Part shown: positions 18,076 to 25,837 of the stretch, one piece after another
Layout of the letters: every line of letters starts with the position of its first letter
Position numbering within the stretch: position 1 is the stretch's first letter
Assembly: GCF_900099765.1 (NCBI RefSeq)
Contig: NZ_FNDX01000010.1
Span: forward strand, 1-64,000
DNA: 64,000 bases
Direction of reading: 5' to 3'
DNA from: Paenibacillus typhae
GTDB taxonomy: Bacteria > Bacillota > Bacilli > Paenibacillales > Paenibacillaceae
Notes under the pieces: generated by a model
The model's input: the letters and a program-made list of their open reading frames with translations, nothing else
Told to the model about the DNA's origin: nothing
The model's database searches: none
Made by a program: the position numbers and the translations under genes

Positions 18076-18084
18076 TGATATACT
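18076..18084 (+). promoter_or_regulatory. Extended -10 element ahead of the anchored protein/FtsH-like pair
   Basis: TGATATACT is an extended -10 (hexamer TATACT at 18079-18084) in an AT-rich spacer. The -35 region is not convincing. It would give a leader of about 105 bases. Confidence 0.45.
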
Positions 18085-18194
18085 AGTCCATGTACTTAAG
18101 ACATGCGAAAGAGCATGCCGGATAATAGGTTATCACTAAACATGCTATCTTAATTATTTATTATATTGGCTTACATCTGAGAGGAGGACGTTGC

Positions 18195-18737
18195 TTGAAA
18201 TTACGTCTTGTACCAGTGCTGTTAACGTCTCTGTTGTCTGCGGCGCTGCTGTTTGGAGGCTGGTATGCTTACCGCCAGTTCGCTGTGCAGGAGCCGCTCC
18301 AGAAGATTGTATCATCCTATGAAGGAGTCAATGAATCACATATTAGTATTAACCGCAATGAAGTAACTTTGAAACTTAATCTTGAACCTGGAACGAAATT
18401 GCGTGAGCTTGTGCAGTATGTTAATAGCGAAGGGAAGTCAGCAATCGGCAGCCGTACGCTGAGGCTTGATGTTGACCAGAACTCCAGTGCATTGCTTGAT
18501 GAATATTGGGACAAGGCGATGTTTTCTGTCGCAGAAGCGATGGAGAGCCGTAAATATACACTGATTCCGGCCAAGCTTGACGGTCTCAAGGCCCAAAGCT
18601 CCGAGTTTCAGAATGTGACGGCAACGACAGAAATCGACGACAATAACGTCTACGTGAGCCTGAGTGACGGTAAACAGAGCAAGTTCATTATTTTACCGCG
18701 GGTTCCCGGAACGATGGGAGTGTGGAATAATGCCTAA
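18195..18737 (+). CDS. Membrane-anchored extracytoplasmic protein, partner candidate of the FtsH-like protease
   Basis: A 180-residue protein with one N-terminal transmembrane segment (residues 5-27) and a roughly 150-residue hydrophilic outer domain without cysteine. TTG start seven bases after GAGGAGG. I do not recognise the domain. Its last eight bases overlap the start of the FtsH-like gene, so the two are almost certainly co-translated, and a shared promoter and shared terminator flank the pair. This invites the idea that it supplies the extracytoplasmic part missing from that protease (inference). Confidence 0.72.
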   Translation: MKLRLVPVLLTSLLSAALLFGGWYAYRQFAVQEPLQKIVSSYEGVNESHISINRNEVTLKLNLEPGTKLRELVQYVNSEGKSAIGSRTLRLDVDQNSSALLDEYWDKAMFSVAEAMESRKYTLIPAKLDGLKAQSSEFQNVTATTEIDDNNVYVSLSDGKQSKFIILPRVPGTMGVWNNA

Positions 18738-20232
18738 GTATTGGAAGGAAGTCCTCGCCGGTTTTGCTCCGGTGCTGCTCGTTTTTATGGCTTTTGTCGG
18801 CATTAATATTTTTCCGGTTGTTATCGCTGCCGGCATGCTCGGCGCCCTGCTGCTGATTGCCCATCTGCGCGGCGGTCTGACAGTCAATGCCGGTGCCGAC
18901 AAGAAACGCAAGAAGAACGGCCCGTCGAAGCTTACCTTTGAAGAGATCGGCGGCCAGGACAATGCCAAGCAGGAGCTGCGCGAAGCCCTTGACTTTCTGA
19001 TCCGTCATGAGGAGATCAGCAAGTTCGGGATCCGCCCGCTCAAGGGGATTCTGCTCACCGGGCCTCCGGGGACAGGGAAGACGCTGATGGCCAAGGCTGC
19101 GGCACATTATACCAATTCCGTCTTTGTTGCGGCATCAGGCAGTGAGTTTGTGGAAATGTATGTAGGTGTCGGTGCCGGACGTATCCGTGATTTGTTCAAG
19201 GATGCCCGTACCCGCGCCGTTAAGGAAAACAAGCAGAGCGCCATTATTTTTATCGATGAGATTGATGTAATCGGCGGCAAGCGCGAAGGCGGACAGCAGC
19301 GCGAGTACGACCAGACGCTGAACCAGCTGCTGACCGAGATGGACGGGATCTACAACAACGATGCACCGCGTATTCTGCTGATAGCCGCAACGAACCGTAA
19401 AGAAATGCTGGATTCCGCGCTGCTGCGTCCGGGCCGGTTTGACCGCCACATCCAGGTGGATATGCCCGACAAAAAGGGCCGCAAGTCCATTCTTGACCTT
19501 CATGCCAAGAACAAGCCGCTGCATGCCAGTGTTGATCTGGACAAAATCGCCGAGGAAGCCTACGGGTTCTCCGGTGCCCAGCTTGAAAGCGTCATGAACG
19601 AAGCAGCGATTTATATGATGCGCGAAAATCTGACCCAGGTGGAGCAGCGCCATTTATCCTCAGCGATCGACAAGGTCATGATGGGCGAGAAGACAGACCG
19701 TGAGACCAACCAGGAAGAAAAGCGGCGGGTGGCGATCCACGAGCTGGGCCATGCGATTATGGCGGAGCTGCTGCGTCCGGGAAGCGTCAGCCAGGTAACA
19801 CTGACTCCGCGGGGACAGGCACTCGGTTATGTGCGGCACAATCCGCAGACAGAGCAGTACCTGTATACAAAGGATTATCTGGAGCACCAGATCATGATTG
19901 CGCTTGGCGGCGCAGCCTCTGAGGAAATGTATTACGGGGGGCGCAGCACAGGATCACGCGGTGACTTCGATCAGGCCCTGAATATTGTAGAGACCATGAT
20001 GAAATCAGGCCTCACCTCACTGGGGATCGCCAATCTGCAAATGGTTACCACTGAAGAGCTTATGAAGGAAAATAGTAAAATACTGGATGAGCTTATGATC
20101 CGGACGCGTGAACTGCTGGAGCATCAGCGTAGCATATTTAATTACTCCCTAGACATCCTTATGAAGGAAGAAGTTCTCTCCGGAGAGCAATTTCGTTGTC
20201 AATTTCGTGACAGTGTAAAATTACCGGCATAA
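18730..20232 (+). CDS. FtsH-like AAA+ zinc metalloprotease with a minimal membrane region
   Basis: A 500-residue membrane-bound ATP-dependent protease; ATG 18730 overlaps the preceding gene. AAA motifs: Walker A GPPGTGKT near residue 112, pore loop FVEMYVGVG near 142, Walker B IIFIDEID near 173, and arginine-finger region LLRPGRFDRH near 240. The M41 zinc motif is HELGH near 337 (HEAGH in classical FtsH), with the third-ligand aspartate probably in RGDFDQAL near 413. Residues 8-45 form two adjacent hydrophobic helices with almost no loop, whereas FtsH normally has an extracytoplasmic domain of about 70 residues there. It is therefore a divergent paralogue. Confidence 0.88.
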   Translation: MPKYWKEVLAGFAPVLLVFMAFVGINIFPVVIAAGMLGALLLIAHLRGGLTVNAGADKKRKKNGPSKLTFEEIGGQDNAKQELREALDFLIRHEEISKFGIRPLKGILLTGPPGTGKTLMAKAAAHYTNSVFVAASGSEFVEMYVGVGAGRIRDLFKDARTRAVKENKQSAIIFIDEIDVIGGKREGGQQREYDQTLNQLLTEMDGIYNNDAPRILLIAATNRKEMLDSALLRPGRFDRHIQVDMPDKKGRKSILDLHAKNKPLHASVDLDKIAEEAYGFSGAQLESVMNEAAIYMMRENLTQVEQRHLSSAIDKVMMGEKTDRETNQEEKRRVAIHELGHAIMAELLRPGSVSQVTLTPRGQALGYVRHNPQTEQYLYTKDYLEHQIMIALGGAASEEMYYGGRSTGSRGDFDQALNIVETMMKSGLTSLGIANLQMVTTEELMKENSKILDELMIRTRELLEHQRSIFNYSLDILMKEEVLSGEQFRCQFRDSVKLPA

Positions 20233-20258
20233 ATATTTATGCCGGTTATTTTTTTTTA
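20223..20258 (+). terminator. Terminator overlapping the end of the FtsH-like gene
   Basis: ACCGGCATAAA / TTATGCCGGT pair around a short AT loop, followed by TATTTTTTTT. The stem begins inside the last codons of the gene. Confidence 0.93.
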
Positions 20259-20364
20259 CTTTTGAGACATGCTAAGATATTATTATATGTCGTGCTACAT
20301 ATTTTTTTCGACAGACAAGGTACAATACAAAAGTATAGATACCTGAAAGGATGGAGGCTTTTAC

Positions 20365-21237
20365 ATGAAGTTTAAAAAGATTGGTGTCATCGGCGGTGGC
20401 ACAATGGGACAAGGGATTGCCGAAATGCTGGCAGCCAAAGGCCTGGATGTATTACTGGTGGAGAAAAACGCAGAAAGACTGGACTACTCCTATGAGATGA
20501 TCGAGACAAATCTCGATAAGCAATTGGAGAAATGGGCAATTACCCAGGCTGAGAAGAAGCTGATTCTGAGCCGTATCCAGAAAGTGACACACTTCGCTGA
20601 GCTCAGCTCCTGCGATATGGTCATCGAAACCATTACTGAAGATCTTGAAGATAAGCAAAAAGTGTTCAACCAGCTTGACCAGGTATGTCCAAGCCACATT
20701 ATTCTGGCCAGCAACACTTCTACACTAAGCTTGACTGAGCTTGCCAGCTCTACAATGTATCCTGAACGCGTTATCGGCATGCATTTCATACATCCTGTCG
20801 GCAAGGTGGATCTTGTCGAAATCGTGCGCGGTCTGAAAACCTCTGACAGCACTTTTGAAGATACCAAAACCTTTGTTGATGAAATCGTTGAGAAGAAGGG
20901 CGTAATGATTTATGAATCCCCGGGATTTGTAACTTCACGCCTAATTTGCCTGTTCATTAACGAAGCTATGCACGTCCTGCAGGAAGGTGTCGCTTCGCCT
21001 GAAGATATCGACGATGCTATGCGTATCGGCTACCAGTTCCAGCACGGGCCGCTTGAAATGGCTGACCGCTTCGGTCTGGACTCCGTACTTGCCGCACTTG
21101 AGAACATGTTCCGTGAGTACGGTGAACTGAAATACCGTCCTTCCACAATCCTCAAAAAAATGGTGCGTGCCGGACAACTGGGTGCTAAATCGGGCGAAGG
21201 CTTCTTCAAGTATGACAAGGATGGTGACCGTATATGA
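20365..21237 (+). CDS. hbd: 3-hydroxybutyryl-CoA dehydrogenase
   Basis: NAD-dependent oxidation of 3-hydroxyacyl-CoA (or the reverse in butyrate-type routes). 290 residues with the Rossmann motif GVIGGGTMGQGIAEMLA at 7-23, catalytic-site segments SNTSTLSLTEL near 116 and GMHFIHPVGKVDLVEIV near 137 (the catalytic His), and the C-terminal 3HCDH domain (GYQFQHGPLEMAD). ATG seven bases after GGAGG. The stop overlaps the ackA start as ATGA. Other beta-oxidation enzymes are absent nearby, so its pathway is uncertain. Confidence 0.9.
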   Translation: MKFKKIGVIGGGTMGQGIAEMLAAKGLDVLLVEKNAERLDYSYEMIETNLDKQLEKWAITQAEKKLILSRIQKVTHFAELSSCDMVIETITEDLEDKQKVFNQLDQVCPSHIILASNTSTLSLTELASSTMYPERVIGMHFIHPVGKVDLVEIVRGLKTSDSTFEDTKTFVDEIVEKKGVMIYESPGFVTSRLICLFINEAMHVLQEGVASPEDIDDAMRIGYQFQHGPLEMADRFGLDSVLAALENMFREYGELKYRPSTILKKMVRAGQLGAKSGEGFFKYDKDGDRI

Positions 21238-22442
21238 ACGTTCTAGTAATTAACTCCGGCAGTTCTTCTTTGAAATATCAGCTGTACAATATGACTGATG
21301 AGTCTGTTCTGGCCAAAGGTCTGGTAGAGCGCATCGGGATGGATTCCTCCATTCTGACTCATAAGCCGACCGGCAAACAGGAAGTAACCGAAGTCAGCGA
21401 AATTCTGGAGCACAACACTGCAATCCGCAAAGTGCTTGCCTGCCTGACTGACAGCGAGCATGGTGTAATCAGCTCCATTGAAGAAATCAATGCTGTCGGC
21501 CACCGTGTTGTACACGGCGGTGAGTTCTTTAAGGAATCCGCCCTGGTGAACGGCGACGCCAAGTCCAAAATCCGCCAGCTGTTTGACCTTGCGCCGCTGC
21601 ACAACCCTGCTGCCGTAATGGGGATTACAGCAACTGAAATCAATATGCCGGGTGTTCCGCAGGCAGTTATTTTTGACACTGCATTCCACCAGACTATGCC
21701 AGAGAAAGCTTATATGTACGCCATTCCGAGAGTGCTGTACAACAAATACAAAGTCCGCCGCTACGGCGCGCACGGTACTTCCCATGACTTCGTAAGCAAA
21801 GCTGCTGCCGAGTATCTGGACCGTCCGCTGGAAGACCTGAAGATCATTACCTGTCACATCGGTAACGGCGCCAGCGTAACTGCGGTTCAGGGTGGAGTGT
21901 CCGTTGACACTTCCATGGGGATGACCCCGCTGGAAGGACTGATGATGGGTACACGCAGCGGTGACCTCGATCCGGCTATCGTTCCTTATGTAATGAACAA
22001 GGAAGAGCTGTCTGTCGGCGAAGTGAACTCCATGCTGAACAAGCACAGCGGTCTGCTGGCTATTTCCGGCGTGAGCAGCGACATGCGCGACATCATTGAC
22101 GGAGCAGAGAAGGGCGAGCCTAATTCTACGCTTGCTTTTGAAATGTATGAATACCGTCTGCGCAAATACATCGGTTCCTATGCAGCAGCTATGAACGGTG
22201 TAGATATTATTGTTTTCACAGCTGGTGTCGGCGAGAATGCCTCACTGCTGCGTGAACGGGTACTGAACAATCTGACGTTCCTGGGCATCGAGCTTGATGC
22301 TGAAGCTAACAAGGTCCGTTCCGGTGATCCGCGCCGCATCTCCACTGCTGATTCCAAGGTGCAGGTGCTGGTGGTTCCGACAAACGAAGAGCTTGTCATT
22401 GCCCGCGATACCTATCGTCTGGTGCAAGGAATTAACGGCTAA
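21234..22442 (+). CDS. ackA: Acetate kinase
   Basis: Interconverts acetyl phosphate + ADP and acetate + ATP. 402 residues with both family signatures (NSGSSSLKYQL at 6-16, GHRVVHGGEFF near 85), ADP site HIGNGASVTAV near 206, and GVSSDMRD near 280. Starts in the hbd stop (ATGA overlap). The hbd-ackA pairing couples acyl-CoA and acetyl-phosphate metabolism; both are the kind of gene Rex controls elsewhere, but no Rex site was seen. Confidence 0.95.
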   Translation: MNVLVINSGSSSLKYQLYNMTDESVLAKGLVERIGMDSSILTHKPTGKQEVTEVSEILEHNTAIRKVLACLTDSEHGVISSIEEINAVGHRVVHGGEFFKESALVNGDAKSKIRQLFDLAPLHNPAAVMGITATEINMPGVPQAVIFDTAFHQTMPEKAYMYAIPRVLYNKYKVRRYGAHGTSHDFVSKAAAEYLDRPLEDLKIITCHIGNGASVTAVQGGVSVDTSMGMTPLEGLMMGTRSGDLDPAIVPYVMNKEELSVGEVNSMLNKHSGLLAISGVSSDMRDIIDGAEKGEPNSTLAFEMYEYRLRKYIGSYAAAMNGVDIIVFTAGVGENASLLRERVLNNLTFLGIELDAEANKVRSGDPRRISTADSKVQVLVVPTNEELVIARDTYRLVQGING

Positions 22443-22463
22443 ATTAGAGGAGAGATTTTAGGC

Positions 22464-23759
22464 ATGGCTAATAAAAGTGTGATCAAGAATGTGAATGAGC
22501 ATGTCGGAGAGAGTGTTGTCATCGGCTGTTGGGTGAACAACAAGCGCTCCAGCGGTAAAATTCAATTCCTGCAGCTTCGGGATGGTACAGGCTATATCCA
22601 GGGTGTTGTGGTGAAATCGGAAGTGCCTGAGCAGGTCTGGGACGATGCCAAGAGCCTCACCCAGGAAAGCTCGCTGTATGTAACCGGCATTATCCGTGAG
22701 GAGCCGCGCAGCCAGTCCGGGTATGAAATGACTGTTACCGGTATTGAAGTACTGCATCTCACTGAGAATTATCCGATTACCCCTAAGGAGCATGGCGTTG
22801 ACTTCCTGATGGATCACCGTCACCTCTGGCTTCGCTCTTCGAAGCAGCGTGCGGTACTCGTAATCCGTGCGGAAATTATCCGCGCGATTCAGCAGTTCTT
22901 TAACGAAAACGGCTTTACCAAGGTGGATCCGCCGATCCTTACTCCAACCTCGGCTGAAGGAACCACCAACCTGTTCCACACGAAGTATTTCGATGAGGAC
23001 GCGTACCTGACTCAGAGCGGACAGCTGTACATGGAAGCTGCTGCTATGGCGCTGGGCCGGGTCTATTCCTTCGGGCCGACCTTCCGTGCCGAGAAATCGA
23101 AAACCCGCCGCCATCTGATTGAATTCTGGATGATTGAGCCGGAAATGGCCTTTACCGATCATGAAGAGAGCCTTAAGGTGCAGGAGAATTTCATCAGCTT
23201 TATCGTACAATCCGTATTGACGAATTGCCGCGCCGAGCTTGAAGCGGTGGGCCGCGATGTATCCAAGCTGGAGAACATCAAAGCACCGTTCCCGCGGATT
23301 ACCTATGATGATGCAATCAAGTTCCTGAATGATAACGGCCATGAAATTGCCTGGGGCGATGACTTCGGTGCACCGCATGAAACGGCGATCGCCGAAGCCA
23401 ACGACAAGCCGGTATTTATTACGCACTATCCGGCGTCATTCAAGGCATTTTATATGAAGCCGCACCCTGAACGTCCAGAGGTTGTGCTCTGCGCGGATAT
23501 GATTGCACCGGAAGGCTACGGTGAAATCATTGGCGGTTCGCAGCGTATCGACGATCCGGAACTGCTGGAACAGCGCTTCAAAGAGCATAATCTTTCCATG
23601 GATACTTACAAGTGGTATATGGACCTGCGTACCTACGGTTCCGTGCCTCACTCCGGCTTCGGTCTCGGACTTGAGCGCACAGTAGCCTGGATCTGCGGTC
23701 TGGATCATGTACGTGAAACGATTCCGTTCCCGCGTACACTGTACCGTCTATACCCTTAA
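22464..23759 (+). CDS. asnS: Asparaginyl-tRNA synthetase
   Basis: Class II synthetase charging tRNA-Asn. 431 residues: N-terminal OB-fold (residues 15-110), motif 2 [19 protein letters not shown] near 207, and motif 3 [16 protein letters not shown] near 396. The mid-region [10 protein letters not shown]-type motif appears as [17 protein letters not shown] after GAGGAGAG. Followed by dnaD 22 bases on, as in B. subtilis. Confidence 0.96.
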   Translation: MANKSVIKNVNEHVGESVVIGCWVNNKRSSGKIQFLQLRDGTGYIQGVVVKSEVPEQVWDDAKSLTQESSLYVTGIIREEPRSQSGYEMTVTGIEVLHLTENYPITPKEHGVDFLMDHRHLWLRSSKQRAVLVIRAEIIRAIQQFFNENGFTKVDPPILTPTSAEGTTNLFHTKYFDEDAYLTQSGQLYMEAAAMALGRVYSFGPTFRAEKSKTRRHLIEFWMIEPEMAFTDHEESLKVQENFISFIVQSVLTNCRAELEAVGRDVSKLENIKAPFPRITYDDAIKFLNDNGHEIAWGDDFGAPHETAIAEANDKPVFITHYPASFKAFYMKPHPERPEVVLCADMIAPEGYGEIIGGSQRIDDPELLEQRFKEHNLSMDTYKWYMDLRTYGSVPHSGFGLGLERTVAWICGLDHVRETIPFPRTLYRLYP

Positions 23760-23781
23760 ATAAAGTGAAAGGGGCAGAAGT

Positions 23782-24513
23782 ATGGACGGCAGAGGATGGA
23801 ATACCTGGGGTGAGGGCGCAGCATTTGGCCTTCAGCACGGGATGGCCGTCATTCCTTATGCACTCTTAAAATATTACCGGAAGCTGAATCTCAGCGGCGA
23901 CGAAGCCATGTTGCTCATTCACCTGCTGTCTTTCCGGCAGGTGGAGGGCATTGAATTCCCGTCGCTGGAGGATCTGCAAACTGTGACCGGCCGGAGCATA
24001 TCCGTAATTGCCGGAGAGCTGCAGAAGCTGATGAAGGAAGGCTTTATCAGCATTGACGGAACCAATGACGAGCTTAGGGATTTTCATTACGAGCAGTACA
24101 ATTTTACAGGATTGTTCAACAAGCTGGGTGCTGTTCTGGCTGAAGCCGCTCAAGAGGCTGCTGAAGGCAGAACTGCCGGAGCTAATCATTCCGGGCATGC
24201 GTCAACTCGGATTGCCGCAAGTCCTGCTGCTACAGTATCTGTGGAGGCGGAGAGCCGCAATCTGTTCAGCATCTTCGAGAAAGAATTCGGCCGGCCGCTG
24301 TCGCCAATGGAGTGTGAGACCATTTCCGGCTGGGTCGATCAGGACCGGTATCCGGAGGAGTTAATCCTGCTGGCGCTGAAAGAGTCTGTTTTTGCCGGCA
24401 AGGTTCACTTCCGCTACATTGACCGAATCCTGCTGGAGTGGTCACGCAACCGGGTGAAGAATGCCCAGGACGTCAAGAACTATAACCAGAAATTCCGCAA
24501 TGGCGGAAGATGA
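23782..24513 (+). CDS. dnaD: Replication initiation protein DnaD
   Basis: Primosome protein that remodels DNA and helps load the replicative helicase with DnaB and DnaI. 243 residues: N-terminal winged-helix oligomerisation domain (residues 12-100, VIPYALLKYYRKLNLSGDEA), an Ala-rich linker around 125-155, and the C-terminal DnaB_2 domain with the IDRILLEWSRNRVKNAQDV segment near 213. ATG 23782 follows AAAGGGG. In B. subtilis nth follows directly; here nth is about 15 kb further on. Confidence 0.92.
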   Translation: MDGRGWNTWGEGAAFGLQHGMAVIPYALLKYYRKLNLSGDEAMLLIHLLSFRQVEGIEFPSLEDLQTVTGRSISVIAGELQKLMKEGFISIDGTNDELRDFHYEQYNFTGLFNKLGAVLAEAAQEAAEGRTAGANHSGHASTRIAASPAATVSVEAESRNLFSIFEKEFGRPLSPMECETISGWVDQDRYPEELILLALKESVFAGKVHFRYIDRILLEWSRNRVKNAQDVKNYNQKFRNGGR

Positions 24514-24528
24514 TGGTCTGAATGATGT

Positions 24529-24570
24529 AAGCCTGCTGCCTTGGGTAACCAAGTGCAGCAGGCTTTTTTT
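24529..24570 (+). terminator. Terminator after dnaD
   Basis: AAGCCTGCTGC...GCAGCAGGCTT with an inner CTTGG/CCAAG helix, followed by seven T. Confidence 0.95.
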
Positions 24571-24703
24571 GTTTTTGTACGTGCCTCCTCAGTTCAGAGT
24601 AAGGTGGGTGAAAGCCGCATTGGCTAAATGGGAAAGTAAAAATTGACACGGTTGTGGTAGATTGGAGGTCAGATGGAAAGGATTGCAAGGTGTACTAATA
24701 GAA
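24571..24703. other. Spacer between convergent dnaD and proC
   Basis: A stretch without a gene. A TTGACA hexamer occurs near 24644 but has no -10 at a suitable distance. Otherwise featureless. Confidence 0.5.
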
Positions 24704-24745
24704 ACTCCCCCGTCAGTAATCCTGATCGGATGCGGACGGAGGAGT
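24704..24745 (-). terminator. Probable terminator of the proline operon
   Basis: On the minus strand ACTCCTCCGTC pairs with GACGGGGGAGT across a loop and is followed by TTCTATT. The U-tract is short, so efficiency is unsure. Confidence 0.55.
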
Positions 24746-24815
24746 AATTGCAGGCGAAGCGGAATTGGCCGGTGTGCTGTTTCTGCTGCTCAGCTGTTCA
24801 GAATCATCCAGGAGC

Positions 24816-25691
24816 TTACTGGTTTTTAAACAGCTCTTTTTCCACGGCTGCCCCCATCTCACGGGAGCGTTCGGCGCAGCGGTTCACTGCGGCGATGACC
24901 GTTTCGAAGAAGTCGCCTTTGTCCAGCGTTTCGATTGCTGCCTGGGTGGAGCCGTTTGGTGAAGTGACCTTTTTGCGCAGGGCTGCCGGATCCTCTCCGG
25001 TCTGCTGTACCATACGGGCAGCTCCCAGTACGCTCTGCACGGTCAGCTCTAGGCTCTGCTCAGGTGTTAAGCCGCCGCGGATACCCGCGGCAGTCATCGC
25101 TTCCATCATGTAATAGATGTAGGCCGGTCCGCTGCCGGAGATACCAGTCAGAGTCTCCATCCGTTCCTCTTCGATGACGGAAGTGATGCCCACCGATTCA
25201 AAGATATTTAGTGCCAGACGCCGGCCAGCCTCGCCGACCTCTTTGGAGAAGGCGATGCCTGTTGCGCCGAGTCCGATCGTGCTTGAGGTGTTCGGCATCG
25301 TGCGGATCACCGGCTGCGGCGTGCCGAGCAGACCCTGGATGGTGCGGATTGTAAGACCTGCAATAACGGAGACGATAAGCTGGTCAGGCTGGAGCAGCGG
25401 TGCGAGCCCGCGCAGCGCTTCAGCAGCATCCTTCGGTTTCATTGCCAGGACGATAACCTGGGCATTCTTCAGGATTTCCGATTTTTGCTGCGCGTCATTG
25501 CTGCCCTGCACGCCATAACGGCTGCGCAGTTCGGCCAGACGTTCGCTGCTGCTGCGGTTGAGCATGGTGATGCTGTCGGAAGCAATAACATTGCGGGCAA
25601 TCATGCCCCGCACAATGGCTTCCGCCATCGAGCCTGCCCCGTAGAATACGATATGTTCCTTAATAAGCGGAACGGATGGTTGCTGACACAT
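24816..25691 (-). CDS. proC: Pyrroline-5-carboxylate reductase
   Basis: Last step of proline synthesis, reducing P5C with NADPH. 291 residues with the cofactor motif YGAGSMAEAIVRGM near 17, VIAGLTIRTIQ near 113 and the family signature GISGSGPAYIYYMMEAM near 172. ATG 25691 follows AGGGGG. It is the last gene of the leftward proB-proA-proC group; the 146 bases before it are mostly a tandem repeat carrying small reading frames. Confidence 0.95.
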   Translation of the reverse strand: MCQQPSVPLIKEHIVFYGAGSMAEAIVRGMIARNVIASDSITMLNRSSSERLAELRSRYGVQGSNDAQQKSEILKNAQVIVLAMKPKDAAEALRGLAPLLQPDQLIVSVIAGLTIRTIQGLLGTPQPVIRTMPNTSSTIGLGATGIAFSKEVGEAGRRLALNIFESVGITSVIEEERMETLTGISGSGPAYIYYMMEAMTAAGIRGGLTPEQSLELTVQSVLGAARMVQQTGEDPAALRKKVTSPNGSTQAAIETLDKGDFFETVIAAVNRCAERSREMGAAVEKELFKNQ

Positions 25692-25704
25692 GTTATGAGT
25701 CCCC

Positions 25705-25767
25705 CTAAAAGTTTTGTGAGCTTAACCCCACTGAATATTCGGCGTACAAAACTCGCTTCGTAAGCAT
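25705..25767 (-). CDS. 20-codon mini-ORF in repeat copy 2
   Basis: Copy 2 of the proA-proC spacer repeat encodes a 20-residue frame beginning MLTKRVLYAEYS and ending in SSQNF, 14 bases before the proC ATG. The same peptide start is encoded in copy 1. No good ribosome site precedes it. It may be an accident of a repeated DNA element, or a leader peptide. Confidence 0.25.
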   Translation of the reverse strand: MLTKRVLYAEYSVGLSSQNF

Positions 25768-25832
25768 AGGCCTAAGTTTTGTGAGCTTAACCCCACTGTA
25801 TAATCCGCGTACAAAACTCGCTTCGTAAGCAT
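25710..25832 (-). repeat. Two tandem 58-bp copies between proA and proC
   Basis: Near-identical 58-base blocks at 25710-25767 and 25775-25832, offset 65 bases, differing at only a few positions (GAATATTCGG versus TATAATCCGC in the middle). Each contains inverted AGTTTTGT / ACAAAACT arms, so each can fold into a hairpin on either strand. No target-site duplication or transposase is associated. Confidence 0.95.
25722..25832 (-). CDS. 36-codon mini-ORF spanning both repeat copies
   Basis: Starts with ATG at 25832, five bases after the proA stop and ten bases after a GGGGA, so translation could continue by coupling. It begins MLTKRVLYADYTVGLSSQNL, reads copy 2 in a different frame, and ends at 25722. 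It is Cys-poor and has no clear membrane segment. No known family was recognised. Confidence 0.3.
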   Translation of the reverse strand: MLTKRVLYADYTVGLSSQNLGLCLRSEFCTPNIQWG

Positions 25833-25837
25833 CTCAG

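Noticed and set aside
24643-24670. Promoter at TTGACA between dnaD and proC
   Set aside because: No -10 at 16-18 bases, and no downstream gene in that direction.
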